Shown here: piece by piece, positions 7,886-17,950 of the stretch | How the letters are laid out: each line of letters begins with the position of its first letter | Position numbering within the stretch: position 1 is the first letter of the stretch | Assembly (NCBI GenBank): GCA_963725085.1 | Contig: CAVRXM010000001.1 | Span: 186,001-250,000, forward strand | Origin: VRUE01 sp963725085 | Lineage (GTDB): Bacteria > Actinomycetota > Thermoleophilia > Solirubrobacterales > 70-9 | Reading direction: 5' to 3' | Length of the DNA: 64,000 nt | Notes under the pieces: generated by a model | Seen by the model: only the letters and a program-made list of their open reading frames with translations | Told to the model about the DNA's origin: nothing | The model's database searches: none | Made by a program: the position numbers and the translations under genes

Positions 7886-9309
7886 ATGCCGACCCAGACC
7901 GGTCCCGACCTCGGGCTGCGTCGAGCAGGTGGGGATGCTGGCCACGGGTGGCGTGTCCTCGCGCGAGCTGGTCGAGGACTCGCTGCGACGGACCGAATCC
8001 GCCCAGCGCGACCTGAATGCGTTCCGGGTGATCCGCGCCGAGGAGGCGCTGGAGGAGGCGGAGGCCGCGGACCGCAGGATCGCCGAGGGCGAGGGGGCGC
8101 CTCTCCTTGGCGTCCCGGTCGCGATCAAGGAAGACGTCGACCTCGCCGGACACCCGACCCGGTTCGGCTGTGGTGGGTCCTGCCCGCCCGCCGAGCGCGA
8201 CGCCGAGGTCGTGCGGCGCCTGCGCGAGGCGGGGGCGATCGTGATCGGCAAGACCCACGCGCCCGAGGTCGGCCAGTGGCCGTTCACCGAGGGGCCCGCC
8301 TTCGGCGCGACCCGGAACCCATGGAGCATGGCCCACACTCCCGGCGGCTCGAGCGGTGGTGCCGCCGCGGCCGTCGCCGCCGGCCTGGTACCCGCCGCGA
8401 TCGGGTCCGACGGGGCGGGCTCGATCCGGATCCCCGCCGCCTGGACCGGGCTTGTCGGGCTGAAGCCGCAGCGGGGACGGATCTCGACCCTGCCCGAGCC
8501 CGAGGCCTTCAACGGCCTCACCTGCTTCGGGCCACTGGCCCGCAGCGTCGTCGACGCCGCCCTCCTGCTCGACGCGGTCCACGGCAATGCTCCCGGCGAC
8601 CTCCACCGGCCCGCGCCGCCACCCGAGCCGTTCGCCGAGGCGGCGGCCCGCGAGCCCCGCCCACAGCGGGTCGCGCTCTCGTTCGCGACGCCGCTCGGGG
8701 TCGGCGAGCTATGTCGACCCCGAGCATCGCGCCGCGATCGAGGCCTTCGCCCAGCGGCTCGGCGAGATGGGCCACGACGTGGTCTCCGCAGATCCCGACT
8801 ACGGCCTTGTCGGAGCGGCGATCGTCCCGCGCGGGATGGCGGGGGTCGATGCCTGGCTGAAGGACAACGTCGGCGACCGCTCGAACCTCGAGTCGCGGAC
8901 GCGGACCCAGGGGCGCCTCGGAAAGCTCCTCTCGGGGCCGCCGCTGCGGGTGGCGCGGGCGGCGGAGCCGGCGCTGCGGCGCCGCCTCGGCCGCATCTTC
9001 GACCGCTTCGACGCAGTCCTGACCCCGACCACGGCTAAGCCGCCGACGAAGGTCTACAGGCACGACGGCCGCGGATACTGGGCGACGAGCACCGCGATCA
9101 GCGCCGCCTGCCCCTTCGGCTTCGCCTGGAACGTCGTCGGCTGGCCGGGAATCAGCGTCCCCGCCGGGCGAACCGAGTCAGGCCTGCCGATCGGCGCCCA
9201 GCTGCTCGGGCCCGAAGGCGGCGAGGCGGGCGCTGCTCGAACTGGCCGGCTCGATCGAGCGCGCGGCCGGCGGCTGGGAGCGGGCTCCCTACCCCCGCCG
9301 CGACGCGTA
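7886..9309 (+). CDS. Amidase-signature family amidase (frameshifted)
   Basis: Read across shifts near 7915, 8710 and 9225, the product is about 473 residues. The AS triad is visible: Lys in VPVAIKEDVDLAG, the cis-Ser in TPGGSSGGAAAAVAAG, and the nucleophile Ser in IGSDGAGSIRIPAAW. The tail AGSIERAAGGWERAPYP is typical. The enzyme hydrolyses a carboxylic amide; the substrate is not readable. Each shift is explained by one extra base (for example a G in GCGAGCTATG). Regulation is probably by the divergent TetR. Confidence 0.8.
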
Positions 9310-9966
9310 GGCGCGGGCAAAGTCGCGCAACTGCCTCGCCCGGTGTGAGAAGCCGGCGAGGTCGCGGCCGGTCGCGCGGTGGGAGAGGTCGAGCTCGTAC
9401 TCGCGCAGCGTGTGGCCGGCGCGAACCGCGTCGATCGTCATCCCGACCTCCATCCCATAGCCGTCGGCGAACGGCAGGATCGCCCGCAGGACATCGGCCC
9501 GCATCGCGCGCTGGCCCGAGATCGGGGCGCTCGTCTCGAGCCCGCAGCGGCGGCGGATCGCCCAGCGGGCGAACCCCAGCGCGACGCCGAATCCGCCGCC
9601 GACCCTGCGGCTGAAGGCGGCCACCGCGAGGTCGCACTCGCCGCGCTCGACCGCGTCGACGAGCGGGACGAGCGAGGAGGCGGAGGCGCCGAGGTCGCCG
9701 TCGCAGAGCAGGAAGAGGTCGGGCGGGGAGGCCGAGAGCGCCGCCTCGGCGGCGGCGGTCACGTTCGCGCCCTTGCCGTGCGGGCGGCCACGGCTGACGA
9801 CCTGGGCGCCGGCCGCGAGCGCGACCCCCTCGGTGTCGTCGGTCGAGGCGTCGTCGGCGACCCAGATCGCCGCGTCGGGGAAGCTGCCGCGCAGCGCCCT
9901 GACGGTGTCGCCGACGCGGTCGGCCTCGTTGCGGGCCGCGACGAGGACGGCGAGGCGGTCAGGCAC
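9289..9966 (-). CDS. Family 2 glycosyltransferase (GT-A fold)
   Basis: GTG 9966 is chosen as the start, giving about 225 residues beginning VPDRLAVLVAARNEADRVGD. The nucleotide-sugar site is visible as VADDASTDDT and the metal-binding LLCDGDLGA (DxD). It has no membrane segments, so it is a cytosolic or peripheral glycosyltransferase; donor and acceptor are unknown. The start lies only 20 bp from the divergent biotin-carrier start, so the two share a promoter region. The 3' end overlaps the amidase by about 20 bp. Confidence 0.8.
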   Translation of the reverse strand: MPDRLAVLVAARNEADRVGDTVRALRGSFPDAAIWVADDASTDDTEGVALAAGAQVVSRGRPHGKGANVTAAAEAALSASPPDLFLLCDGDLGASASSLVPLVDAVERGECDLAVAAFSRRVGGGFGVALGFARWAIRRRCGLETSAPISGQRAMRADVLRAILPFADGYGMEVGMTIDAVRAGHTLREYELDLSHRATGRDLAGFSHRARQLRDFARAYASRRG

Positions 9967-9972
9967 GGCGGA

Positions 9973-9979
9973 TATTGTC
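9973..9979. promoter_or_regulatory. Overlapping divergent -10 boxes (bidirectional promoter)
   Basis: TATTGT on the plus strand (9973-9978) is 8 bases before the ATG at 9987. On the minus strand GACAAT (9979-9974) is 7 bases before the GTG at 9966. The two boxes overlap base for base. Both genes would be leaderless. Confidence 0.4.
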
Positions 9980-9986
9980 CCGCTCC

Positions 9987-10199
9987 ATGGCGGACATCGA
10001 GGCACACATCACCGGCAACGTATGGAAAATCGAGGTCGCCGTCGGCGACACCGTCGAGGACGGCGACACGGTCGTGATCCTCGAGTCGATGAAGATGGAG
10101 ATCCCTGTCGAGGCCGAGGACGAGGGGACCGTCAAGGAGATCCGCTGCGAGGAGGGCCAGTCGGTCAGCGAAGGCGACGTCCTCGTAGTGGTCGAGTGA
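9987..10199 (+). CDS. Small biotin/lipoyl-attachment carrier protein (BCCP-like)
   Basis: This 70-residue single-domain protein has the biotinylation motif ESMKMEIP near residue 35, with the target lysine between two methionines, and two symmetric half-barrel repeats (GDTVEDGDTV and GQSVSEGDVL). It would carry carboxyl groups for an acyl-CoA carboxylase. No carboxylase subunits lie nearby. The start is ATG 9987 because a -10 box lies 8 bases upstream. Its stop overlaps the enoyl-CoA hydratase start (GTGA). The biotin genes 3 kb downstream supply its cofactor. Confidence 0.85.
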   Translation: MADIEAHITGNVWKIEVAVGDTVEDGDTVVILESMKMEIPVEAEDEGTVKEIRCEEGQSVSEGDVLVVVE

Positions 10200-11006
10200 G
10201 TGCCGAGGAGCTCGCCGGCGGCAAGCTGATCCTCGACTCCCCGGCCGAGGCGGTCGTCCGGATCACGATCTCCAACCCCGAGCGCCGCAACGCCCTCGAC
10301 CACGAGATCCTCGACACCCTTGCCGAGACGCTGCCGCGGCTCGACTGCGGGGATCGAGAACCGCTGCGTCCTGATCACCGGCGCGCCGCCGGTCTTCTCG
10401 GCCGGCTACGACATCGGGTCGATTCCCGAACAGACCTTCGAGCGCGACGCCGAGAGCCTCGTCGCCCACCCCTTCCACGCGGCGATGGAGGCGATCGCGG
10501 CCCATCCGTGGCCGACGGTGGCGATGATCAACGGCCACTGCCTTGGCGGCGGCCTCGAGCTGGCGATCACCTGCGACATGCGGGTCTGCGCGGCGGGGGC
10601 GAAGCTGGGGATGCCGCCGGCGAAATTGGGGCTGATCTACGGCCATACCGGCCTGCGCAAGTTCCTCGACACGATCGGGCTGGCGCGGACCAAGGAGCTG
10701 TTCCTCACCGGGCGCAACCTCGAGGCCGCGCGGGCTGAGCAGATCGGGCTCGTCCACGAGGTCTTCGCCGACGAGGAGCTCGAGGGTGCCGCGATCGAGC
10801 TGGCGGCGGCGATCGCCGCCAACGCGCCGCTCTCGATGCGCGGCAACAAGCAGGCGATCGAGGTCCTCAACGCGAACCCGGTGCTGAGCGCGGCGCAGGA
10901 GGCGGAGCTGGTCGCCCTGCGCGAGTCGTGCTTCGGCTCCGCCGATTTCCGCGAGGGGATCCAGGCGTTCGCCGAGAAGCGCCGGCCGCGCTGGACGGGA
11001 CAATGA
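10196..11006 (+). CDS. Enoyl-CoA hydratase/isomerase family protein (one frameshift)
   Basis: GTG 10196 overlaps the carrier stop. The frame gives ITISNPERRNALDHEI, shifts near 10352 (one extra G in GGGG), and continues LITGAPPVFSAGYDIGSI and INGHCLGGGLELAITCD, the crotonase oxyanion-hole and CoA-binding motifs. Length is about 270 residues, as expected. It hydrates or isomerises enoyl-CoA in fatty-acid or ring-compound breakdown. The stop TGA overlaps the ATG that opens the degenerate leader ORF before alkA. Confidence 0.8.
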
Positions 11007-11076
11007 GCGCGGCGCGAGCCAAATGAGCCATCTCTGTCTCCTCGCACAGCGAGCCAAGCGCGAACGAGTGCAGTGA
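11003..11076 (+). repeat. Leader-ORF repeat, copy A (upstream of alkA)
   Basis: This 74-bp element resembles three others at 20137, 23381 and 46848. The head (ATGAGCGCGGCGCGAGC) overlaps the hydratase stop but its frame closes at 11024-11026. From a second ATG at 11023 the frame reads MSHLCLLAQRAKRERVQ and stops at TGA 11074-11076, which overlaps the alkA GTG start at 11073. The shared C-terminal core AQRAKRE is kept although three of its codons differ at the third base from copy B. No Shine-Dalgarno precedes alkA, so translational coupling is likely. Confidence 0.55.
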
Positions 11077-11710
11077 GCGCGGCGGAACGCAGGGCGCTCG
11101 CCGCCTCCGGCCCGGAGATGGCGGCGCTGATCGAACGGATCGGCAAGATCGATCTCGAGACCCGGCTGCGGCGGCGCAGCGAGGAGCGGCCCGCCGACGC
11201 CTACGGGGCGCTGCTGCGGGCGATCGTCGGCCAGCAGCTCTCGACCAAAGCCGCGCGGACGATCCACGGCCGGGTCCTCGATCTCTTCGACGGCGGGACG
11301 CCGACGTCCCGAGCAGCTGCTGGAGGCGAGCGAGAAGGACCTCCGGGCCGCCGGCCTGTCGGGGCGGAAGGTCGAGTACATCCGCGACCTCGCCTCGCCA
11401 TGTGATCTCCGGCGAGCTCGAGCTCGACCGCCTCGACGATCTCGATGACGAGGAGGTGATCGCGGAGATCGTCGCGGTCCGCGGCCTCGGCCAGTGGACG
11501 GCGGAGATGTTCCTGCTATTCCACCTCGAACGGCCGGACGTCCTCTCCGGCGGCGACCTCGGGATCCGCAAGGCGATCCAGATCGAGTACGGCCTCGACG
11601 AGATGCCGACCCCGACCGAGGTGATCGAGATCGGCGAGGCCTGGCGGCCGCACCGCAGCCTCGCCTCGCTCTACCTCTGGGAGTCGCTCGCCGCCGTCCC
11701 GGACGAGTAG
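11073..11710 (+). CDS. DNA-3-methyladenine glycosylase II family protein (frameshifted)
   Basis: The start is GTG 11073, overlapping the leader-ORF stop. The protein, about 212 residues, shows YGALLRAIVGQQLSTKAA, then after shifts near 11310 and 11400 EQLLEASEKDLRAAGLSGRK, the helix-hairpin-helix VRGLGQWTAEMFLLFHL, and the catalytic Asp in LSGGDLGIRKA. This is the HhH-GPD AlkA fold, which removes alkylated purines from DNA. It lacks the N-terminal AlkA domain, as in many actinobacterial short forms. Confidence 0.85.
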
Positions 11711-11727
11711 CCGGCCCGCAGCGACCC

Positions 11728-12867
11728 TCAGTGGGCGAGGACTTGGCGGAGGCGGAGGACGCGACCCGCGGACTCTTCGAATGGCGGGCGGGAGAGGGCG
11801 CCGGTCGCGAGGCCGTGGGCGAGAGCCGCGTGGGCGACCCGGGCGGCTGCCGGTTCGACATAGAGGAGGAGGTCGGCGCCGGCGCGGGCGGCGGCGATGC
11901 CGGCCTTGCCGGGCCGCCGAAGTCCTGGACCGCGACCGTCTGGAGCGCGTCGGTGATCGAGACACCTTCGAACCCGAGCCTGCCGCGCAGCTCGCCGGTA
12001 GCGATCGAGCGGGTGAAGGCGGCCGGCCGGTCCGAGAAGGCCGGAGAAGATCGCGGTCGTCAGCATCACCATGTCGCCGCCGGCGTCGATGAAGCGCGCG
12101 ATAGGGCGCCTCGTCGACGCGCCGCAGCATCGCCTTCGGGCGGCTCGATCCGTCTGGACCGCGTCATCGGTGTTTGATGCTGGCGGAGCCGATGCCCGGG
12201 AAGTGCTTCGCGGTGGCGGCGACCCCGCCTCCTGCAGCCCTTCGGCGAACGGCACCCCGCTCTCCTCGACCGCGGCCGGGGTCGAGCCGAAGCCGCGTTC
12301 GTCGGCGGCGATGTCTCCCCCGGGCCGGGCGAGTTCGAGCACCGGCGCGAGGTCGACGTTGACGCCGACGTCGCGCAGGTTCCGCGCTGTGCGCCTGCCC
12401 TGCTCGCGGCTGAAGGCAGGGCCCCTTTCGCCCATCTCCCGGGCCGACGCGTCGGGGCGCCGCCGATCCGCTTCACCAGGCCTCCCTCCTGATCGACCAT
12501 CACCAGCAGCGGGTCGCGCAGCCCCCGCGGCCGGGGGATCGCCTGCAGGCTCGCGATCAGCCTCCGACCGGCGGCACGGCTCGGGAGGTTGCCGGTGTAG
12601 GAGAGAGGATCACCCCCGCGACCGCGCCCCTGCGGATCATGTTTCGGACCCGGTCGGGGATCGCCGGCCCCGGGAAGCCGGTGATGATCCGCTCCCCTGC
12701 GAGCTGCGACGTGTCGAGCTCGAGAGCGGGGCGATCCTGGGCGGTGAGGTCGGCACGGCCTCCTTGCCGTCGCCCAGCGTCGACGCCGAATGCAAAGGCG
12801 GCGATCGCGAGGCCGCAGCGCGATCGCGATCGCGGCCCGCCGCCGCCTGATCTTCAGCCGAATCCAC
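11728..12867 (-). pseudogene. Glycoside hydrolase family 3 (beta-N-acetylhexosaminidase-like), heavily frameshifted
   Basis: Pieces in different frames add up to one GH3 domain: a hydrophobic N-terminal segment (LAIAAFAFG), AGERIITGFPGPAIPDRVRN, LLVMVDQEGGLVKRI, RNLRDVGVNVDLAPVLEL, AKHFPGIGSAS and a tail with AARVAHAALAHGL. VDQEGG and KHFPG are GH3 NagZ hallmarks, though KHFPGHG is here KHFPGIG, so the catalytic His region is altered. At least five shifts occur in 1.1 kb, clearly denser than in neighbours. It may be decaying, or just badly assembled. The true start is uncertain. Confidence 0.55.
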
Positions 12868-12882
12868 GTCCGGCCCGGAGCC

Positions 12883-12888
12883 TAGCCT
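12883..12888 (+). promoter_or_regulatory. -10 box of the bioBFD promoter
   Basis: TAGCCT is followed by 8 bases and the bioB ATG at 12897, leaving a 5' untranslated region of at most two bases. No ribosome-binding site and no BirA-like long palindrome was seen. Confidence 0.4.
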
Positions 12889-12896
12889 GCGGCCGA

Positions 12897-14026
12897 ATGG
12901 GACCCCTGATCTCGTTCGACGAAGCGCTCGCCCTCGGGCAGCTGACCGACCACGAGGAGATCGGCGACGTGGTCGAGCGCGCCTGGCGCGTGAGGCGGGA
13001 GAACTTCGGCGACTCGACCGACATGTGCTCGCTGGTCAACGCCAAGTCCGGCGGCTGCGCCGAGGACTGCGGCTTCTGCGCCCAGTCCCGCTACGCCGAG
13101 GCGGACACGCCGATGCACGCGATGATGGAGCCGGAGCAGATCCTCGAGCACGCGAAGGCGGCCGAGGCGGCGGGCGCCCACCGCTTCTGCATGGTGACCC
13201 AGGGCCAGGGCCTCTCCAAACGCGACTTCGAGAAGATCCTCGAGGGCGCCAAGCTCGTCGCCGAGCACACCAACCTCAAGCGCTGCGCCTCGATCGGCCA
13301 CATGTCGGCCGAGCGCGCGACGCGGCTGCGCGAGGCGGGGATCCAGCGGGTCCACCACAACGTCGAGTCGGCGCGCTCCTACTACCCGGAGGTCTCGACC
13401 ACGGTCCGCTACGAGGGCCGCCTGCGGACGATCGAGGCGGTCAGGGAGGCCGGGCTCGAGACCTGCGTCGGCGGCATCCTCAACCTCGGCGAGACGCCCC
13501 GCCAGCGAGTCGAGATGGCCTTCGAGCTGTCGGACCTGAACCCGACCTCGGTGCCGATCAACCTGCTCAACCCTCGCGAGGGGACCAAGTTCGGCGACCG
13601 GGCGCTGATGGACGCATGGGAGGTCGTCAAGTGGGTCGCGATCTTCCGCCTGATCATCCCCGGCGCCCTGTTCCGGCTCTGCGGCGGCCGGGTCGAGAAC
13701 CTCGGCGACCTGCAGCCGCTGGCGGTCAGGGCCGGCCTCAACGGGGTGATGATGGGGAACTTCCTCACCACGCTCGGCGCCGAGCCCGAGGAGGACCGGG
13801 CGATGTTCGAGGACCTCGGGCTCAATGTCGCCCGCCAGCCCGACAACGGCTCCAACCCGCGGCCCGACAACCGCTCCGGCTGGCTCGACGGCGCCAGCCC
13901 GGCGGCAACGCCGATGGAGGAGCTGATCGACCACCAGGACGAAGCCGACTTCTGGGACCCCTCGACCCAGCTCCGGGTGATCAAGAAGGCGAAGAAGCCT
14001 CCCCCGTACCCGAAGCAATCGGCGGC

Positions 14027-14030
<4 letters not shown>
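12897..14030 (+). CDS. bioB: Biotin synthase
   Basis: This 377-residue radical-SAM enzyme inserts sulfur into dethiobiotin, the last step of biotin synthesis. The 4Fe-4S site is GGCAEDCGFCAQS (CxxxCxxC) near residue 53, and the 2Fe-2S ligands include the Cys in LKRCASIGH and in AGLETCVGG. SVPINLLNPREGT and RLCGGRVENL are also conserved. A TAGCCT -10 box is 8 bases before the ATG. It carries a C-terminal extension of about 45 residues ending in a Lys/Pro-rich tail. Its stop overlaps the bioF start (ATGA). Confidence 0.93.
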
Positions 14031-15221
<1,191 letters not shown>

Positions 15222-15224
15222 ACG

Positions 15225-15885
15225 GTGCGCGGCGTCTTCGTCACCGGCACCGGCACCGAGGTCGGCAAGACGGTCGTCGCGGCGGTGCTCGCTCGCACCC
15301 TGGCCGAGTCGGGATCCGGGGTCGCGGTGTTCAAGCCCGCCGTCACCGGCCTCGATGACCCGGGCGAGCCCGACCACGAGCTGCTGCGGCGGGCTGCCGG
15401 CTCCGAGCAGAGCGACGAGGAGATCGCCCCCTACCGCTACGGGCCGCCGGCCTCACCGCATCTGGCCGCCTCGCTGGCGGGCGAGGAGATCGACCCGGAG
15501 CGGCTCCGCGCAGCCGCCGAGACCGCGGCCGCCGGTGCCGACGAGATCGTCTGCGAGGGCGTCGGCGGCCTGCTGGTCCCGCTCGCCGGCGAGCTACCTG
15601 GTTCGCGACCTCGCGGTCGACCTCGGCCTGCCGGTCGTCGTCGCGGCCGCGCCCGGCCTCGGCACGATCAACCACACGCTGCTCACCGTCGAGGCGGCCC
15701 GCGCCGCGGCGCTCGAGGTCGCGATGGTCGTCCTCACGCCGTGGCCCGACGCCCCGAGCGCGATCGAGGCCTCGAACCTGGAGACGATCGCCGCCCTCGG
15801 CGAGGTCAGGGTCGAGACGGTACCGAGGCTCGATCTGCGGGATCCGGCCCGATGGCCAGCGCTGTCTCCGCCTCGACCGGGCTGA
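15225..15885 (+). CDS. bioD: Dethiobiotin synthetase (one frameshift)
   Basis: The ATP-dependent carboxylase that closes the ureido ring. GTG 15225 lies 3 bp after bioF. The P-loop GTGTEVGKTVVAA, FKPAVTGL, the ASPHLAA segment and CEGVGGLLVPL are present. After a shift near 15595 (one extra G in GGCGAGCTACC) come VRDLAVDLGLPVVVAA and APGLGTINHTLLT. Length is about 219 residues, as usual. Its last 80 bp overlap the 3' end of the convergent MFS gene; the true stop may be nearer if another base is miscalled. Confidence 0.88.
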
Positions 15886-17295
15886 TCGCGCGCTTCTTGG
15901 CCCGGATCGCGACGGCCGCGATCACCGCGCCGGTGAACGCGATCGCCGCCGAGACGGACATCGCGAATCCGAGCGCATCGACGAATTCCTGGACGGGGTC
16001 GCCGTCGTCGGGTCGCCGACCCAGCTCTGGAAGATCGCGCCGGTCACGGCGACGCCGAGGCTGCCGCCGACCATCCGGAACATCGAGAGGACTCCGGAGG
16101 CGATCCCGGCCTTCTCGACCGCGACGGCATTCATCGCGGCGCTCGTCATCGGCGACATCGTCATCGCGATGCCGATGCCGAGCAGCACGAAGCCCGGCAG
16201 CAGGTCGCCGTAGGTCGAGTCGACGGCGATCCCGCTGAACGTGAAGAGCGAGGCCGCGACGATCCCAAGCCCGCCGGCGATCAGCCAGCGCGGGCCGAAC
16301 CGGTCGGCGAGGCGGCCGGCGATCGGCGCGACGACCACGATCATCAGGGTCGAGGGGCAGGAAGCGGAGGCCGGCTTCCAGCGCCGAGTAGCCGAGGATG
16401 TTCTGCATGTAGAGGGCGAGGAAGAAGAAGACGCCGAGCATCGCGAAGGAGACGATCAGCGCGACGACCACGGCGCCGAGGAAGTTGCGGTCGGTGAAGA
16501 ACTGGAATTCGACCATCGGCACCTTCACCCGCAGCTCGATCGCCACGAAGGCGGCAAGCCCGATCGCGCCGCCGACCAGCAGGCCGACGATCGCGGGCGA
16601 TCCCCAGCCCCATGCGTTCCCCTCGACCAGGGCGAGGACGAGCGCGGTCAGCGTCACGGTGAGCGCCCCGACCCCGAGGTAGTCGACGTCGCGGCCGACG
16701 GTCGTGTCGCGCGACTCGCGGACCGCGAACAGCGCCGCGATGACGGCGCCGATCGCGACCGGGATGTTGAGGTAGAAGATCGCCCGCCAGCTGACGTGCT
16801 CGGTCAGGAAGCCGCCGAGCACCGGCCCGACCGCCAGCGCCAGCGCCGAGACGCCGGCCCAGGTGCCCATCGCCTTGCCGCGCTCGTGCGCGGGAAAGGC
16901 GTCGGTGACGATCGAGAGCGTGGCCGGCATCATCAGCGCCGCACCGACGCCCTGGACGATGCGGCTCGCGATCAACGAGGTCGTGTCGACGGCGAGCCCC
17001 GCGGTCGCCGAGGAGAGGGCGAAGATGACGACGCCGATCATGAAGATCAGGCGCCGGCCGAAGATGTCGCCGAGGCGGCCGCCGGTGGCGAGCAGGACGG
17101 CGAAGGAGAGCGTGTAGCCGTTGACCGTCCACTCGAGGCCGAGGACAGCGAGGCGCCGAGGTCGCGCTGGATCGACGGCAGCGCGACGTTGACGACGGTG
17201 TTGTCGAGCATGATCATGAACAGCGCGAAGCACATCGCCCCGAGCGTCCACCACTTGCGGTTTTCGTCGGTGATCAGGTGGCGGTAGCGGGTCAT
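15806..17295 (-). CDS. MFS multidrug transporter, DHA2/EmrB-QacA type (frameshifted)
   Basis: Read across shifts near 17150, 16350 and 16000, the product is about 495 residues with roughly 14 membrane segments. MIMLDNTVVNVALPSIQ in TM1, GRLGDIFGRRLIF (motif A), a TM4 segment with RIVQGVGAALMMPATL, and VGPVLGGFLTEHVSWRAIF (motif C) identify the DHA2 proton-drug antiporter group. The start ATG 17295 follows a MarR gene by about 4 bp overlap, so both are one operon. Substrate unknown; export of a toxic compound sensed by MarR is the usual arrangement. Confidence 0.82.
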
Positions 17296-17841
17296 CGGGT
17301 GGAGTCCCCCTTTCCTTTCAAGATCTCGTAGGCCGCGGCGATGTCCTCGCGGTCCATCAGGGAGTCGACGGCAGCGTCGAGCTTGCGTCGCTGTGCGGCG
17401 GTCAGGCTGGCGGCGAAGTTCTCCATCCCGGCCTGGCGGATGACGAGCAGGGTGTTGACGAGGTCCTTGCCCTTGGCTCGTGATCGCGACCCGCCGGACG
17501 CGCCGGTCATCGGGGTCCTCGACCCGGGTCGCAAGCCGTTTCTTGACCAAAGCGTCGACCGCGCGGCTCATCGAGGGAACCGAGACGCCGAAGGTCTCGG
17601 CCAGGTCGGAGACCTGGCGCGGCTCGGCGTCCTCGCCGAGGCCGCCGAGCTCGAGCAGGGCCTTGGTCTGGGTCATCGAGAGGCCGCTCTCCTCGAGGAT
17701 GCTGAGCATGTTGCCGCGGTCGTAGAGGAAGAGGTGGCGGAGCACGGCGCTGAGCCGCGCCGCCGTCTCCTGCACCTCGGCGCCGATCGCCCGCGGCGCC
17801 TCGACTTCGTCGACTATCGATTTCAGGTCAGTGGGCTGCAC
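17292..17841 (-). CDS. MarR-family transcriptional regulator (one frameshift)
   Basis: From GTG 17841 the frame gives a winged-helix domain: SMTQTKALLELGG, PRQVSDLAETFGVSVPSMSRAVDAL (recognition helix) and the wing VEDPDDRRVRRVAIT. A shift near 17480 leads into KDLVNTLLVIRQAGMENFAA and a C-terminal dimerisation helix. About 182 residues in all. It precedes the MFS gene in one operon. A perfect inverted repeat just upstream of its start, with AATAGTTGC arms, is the likely operator. Confidence 0.82.
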
Positions 17842-17847
17842 TCCGCC

Positions 17848-17871
17848 AATAGTTGCACACGCGCAACTATT
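17848..17871. promoter_or_regulatory. Inverted repeat, probable MarR operator
   Basis: Arms AATAGTTGC and GCAACTATT are perfect complements separated by 6 bp. A further half-site, GCGCAATAGTTG, follows at 17878-17889. The repeat lies 7 bp before the MarR start and about 80 bp before bioA, so it most likely controls the marR-MFS operon and could also touch bioA. Confidence 0.6.
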
Positions 17872-17935
17872 TCTGGTGCGCAATAGTTGTTTGTGTGATG
17901 CATATCACCCCGCGAATTCCGGCCGACCCCGGATC

Positions 17936-17941
17936 TACCCT
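17936..17941 (+). promoter_or_regulatory. -10 box of bioA
   Basis: TACCCT is followed by GGGCCCGAG and the ATG at 17951. The GGGCCC directly after the box recurs at the leaderless promoters of other genes in the window. Confidence 0.35.
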
Positions 17942-17950
17942 GGGCCCGAG

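Noticed and set aside
12841..12896. Biotin-responsive riboswitch or BirA operator before bioB
   Set aside because: The promoter is leaderless with at most two untranslated bases and no long palindrome was seen.
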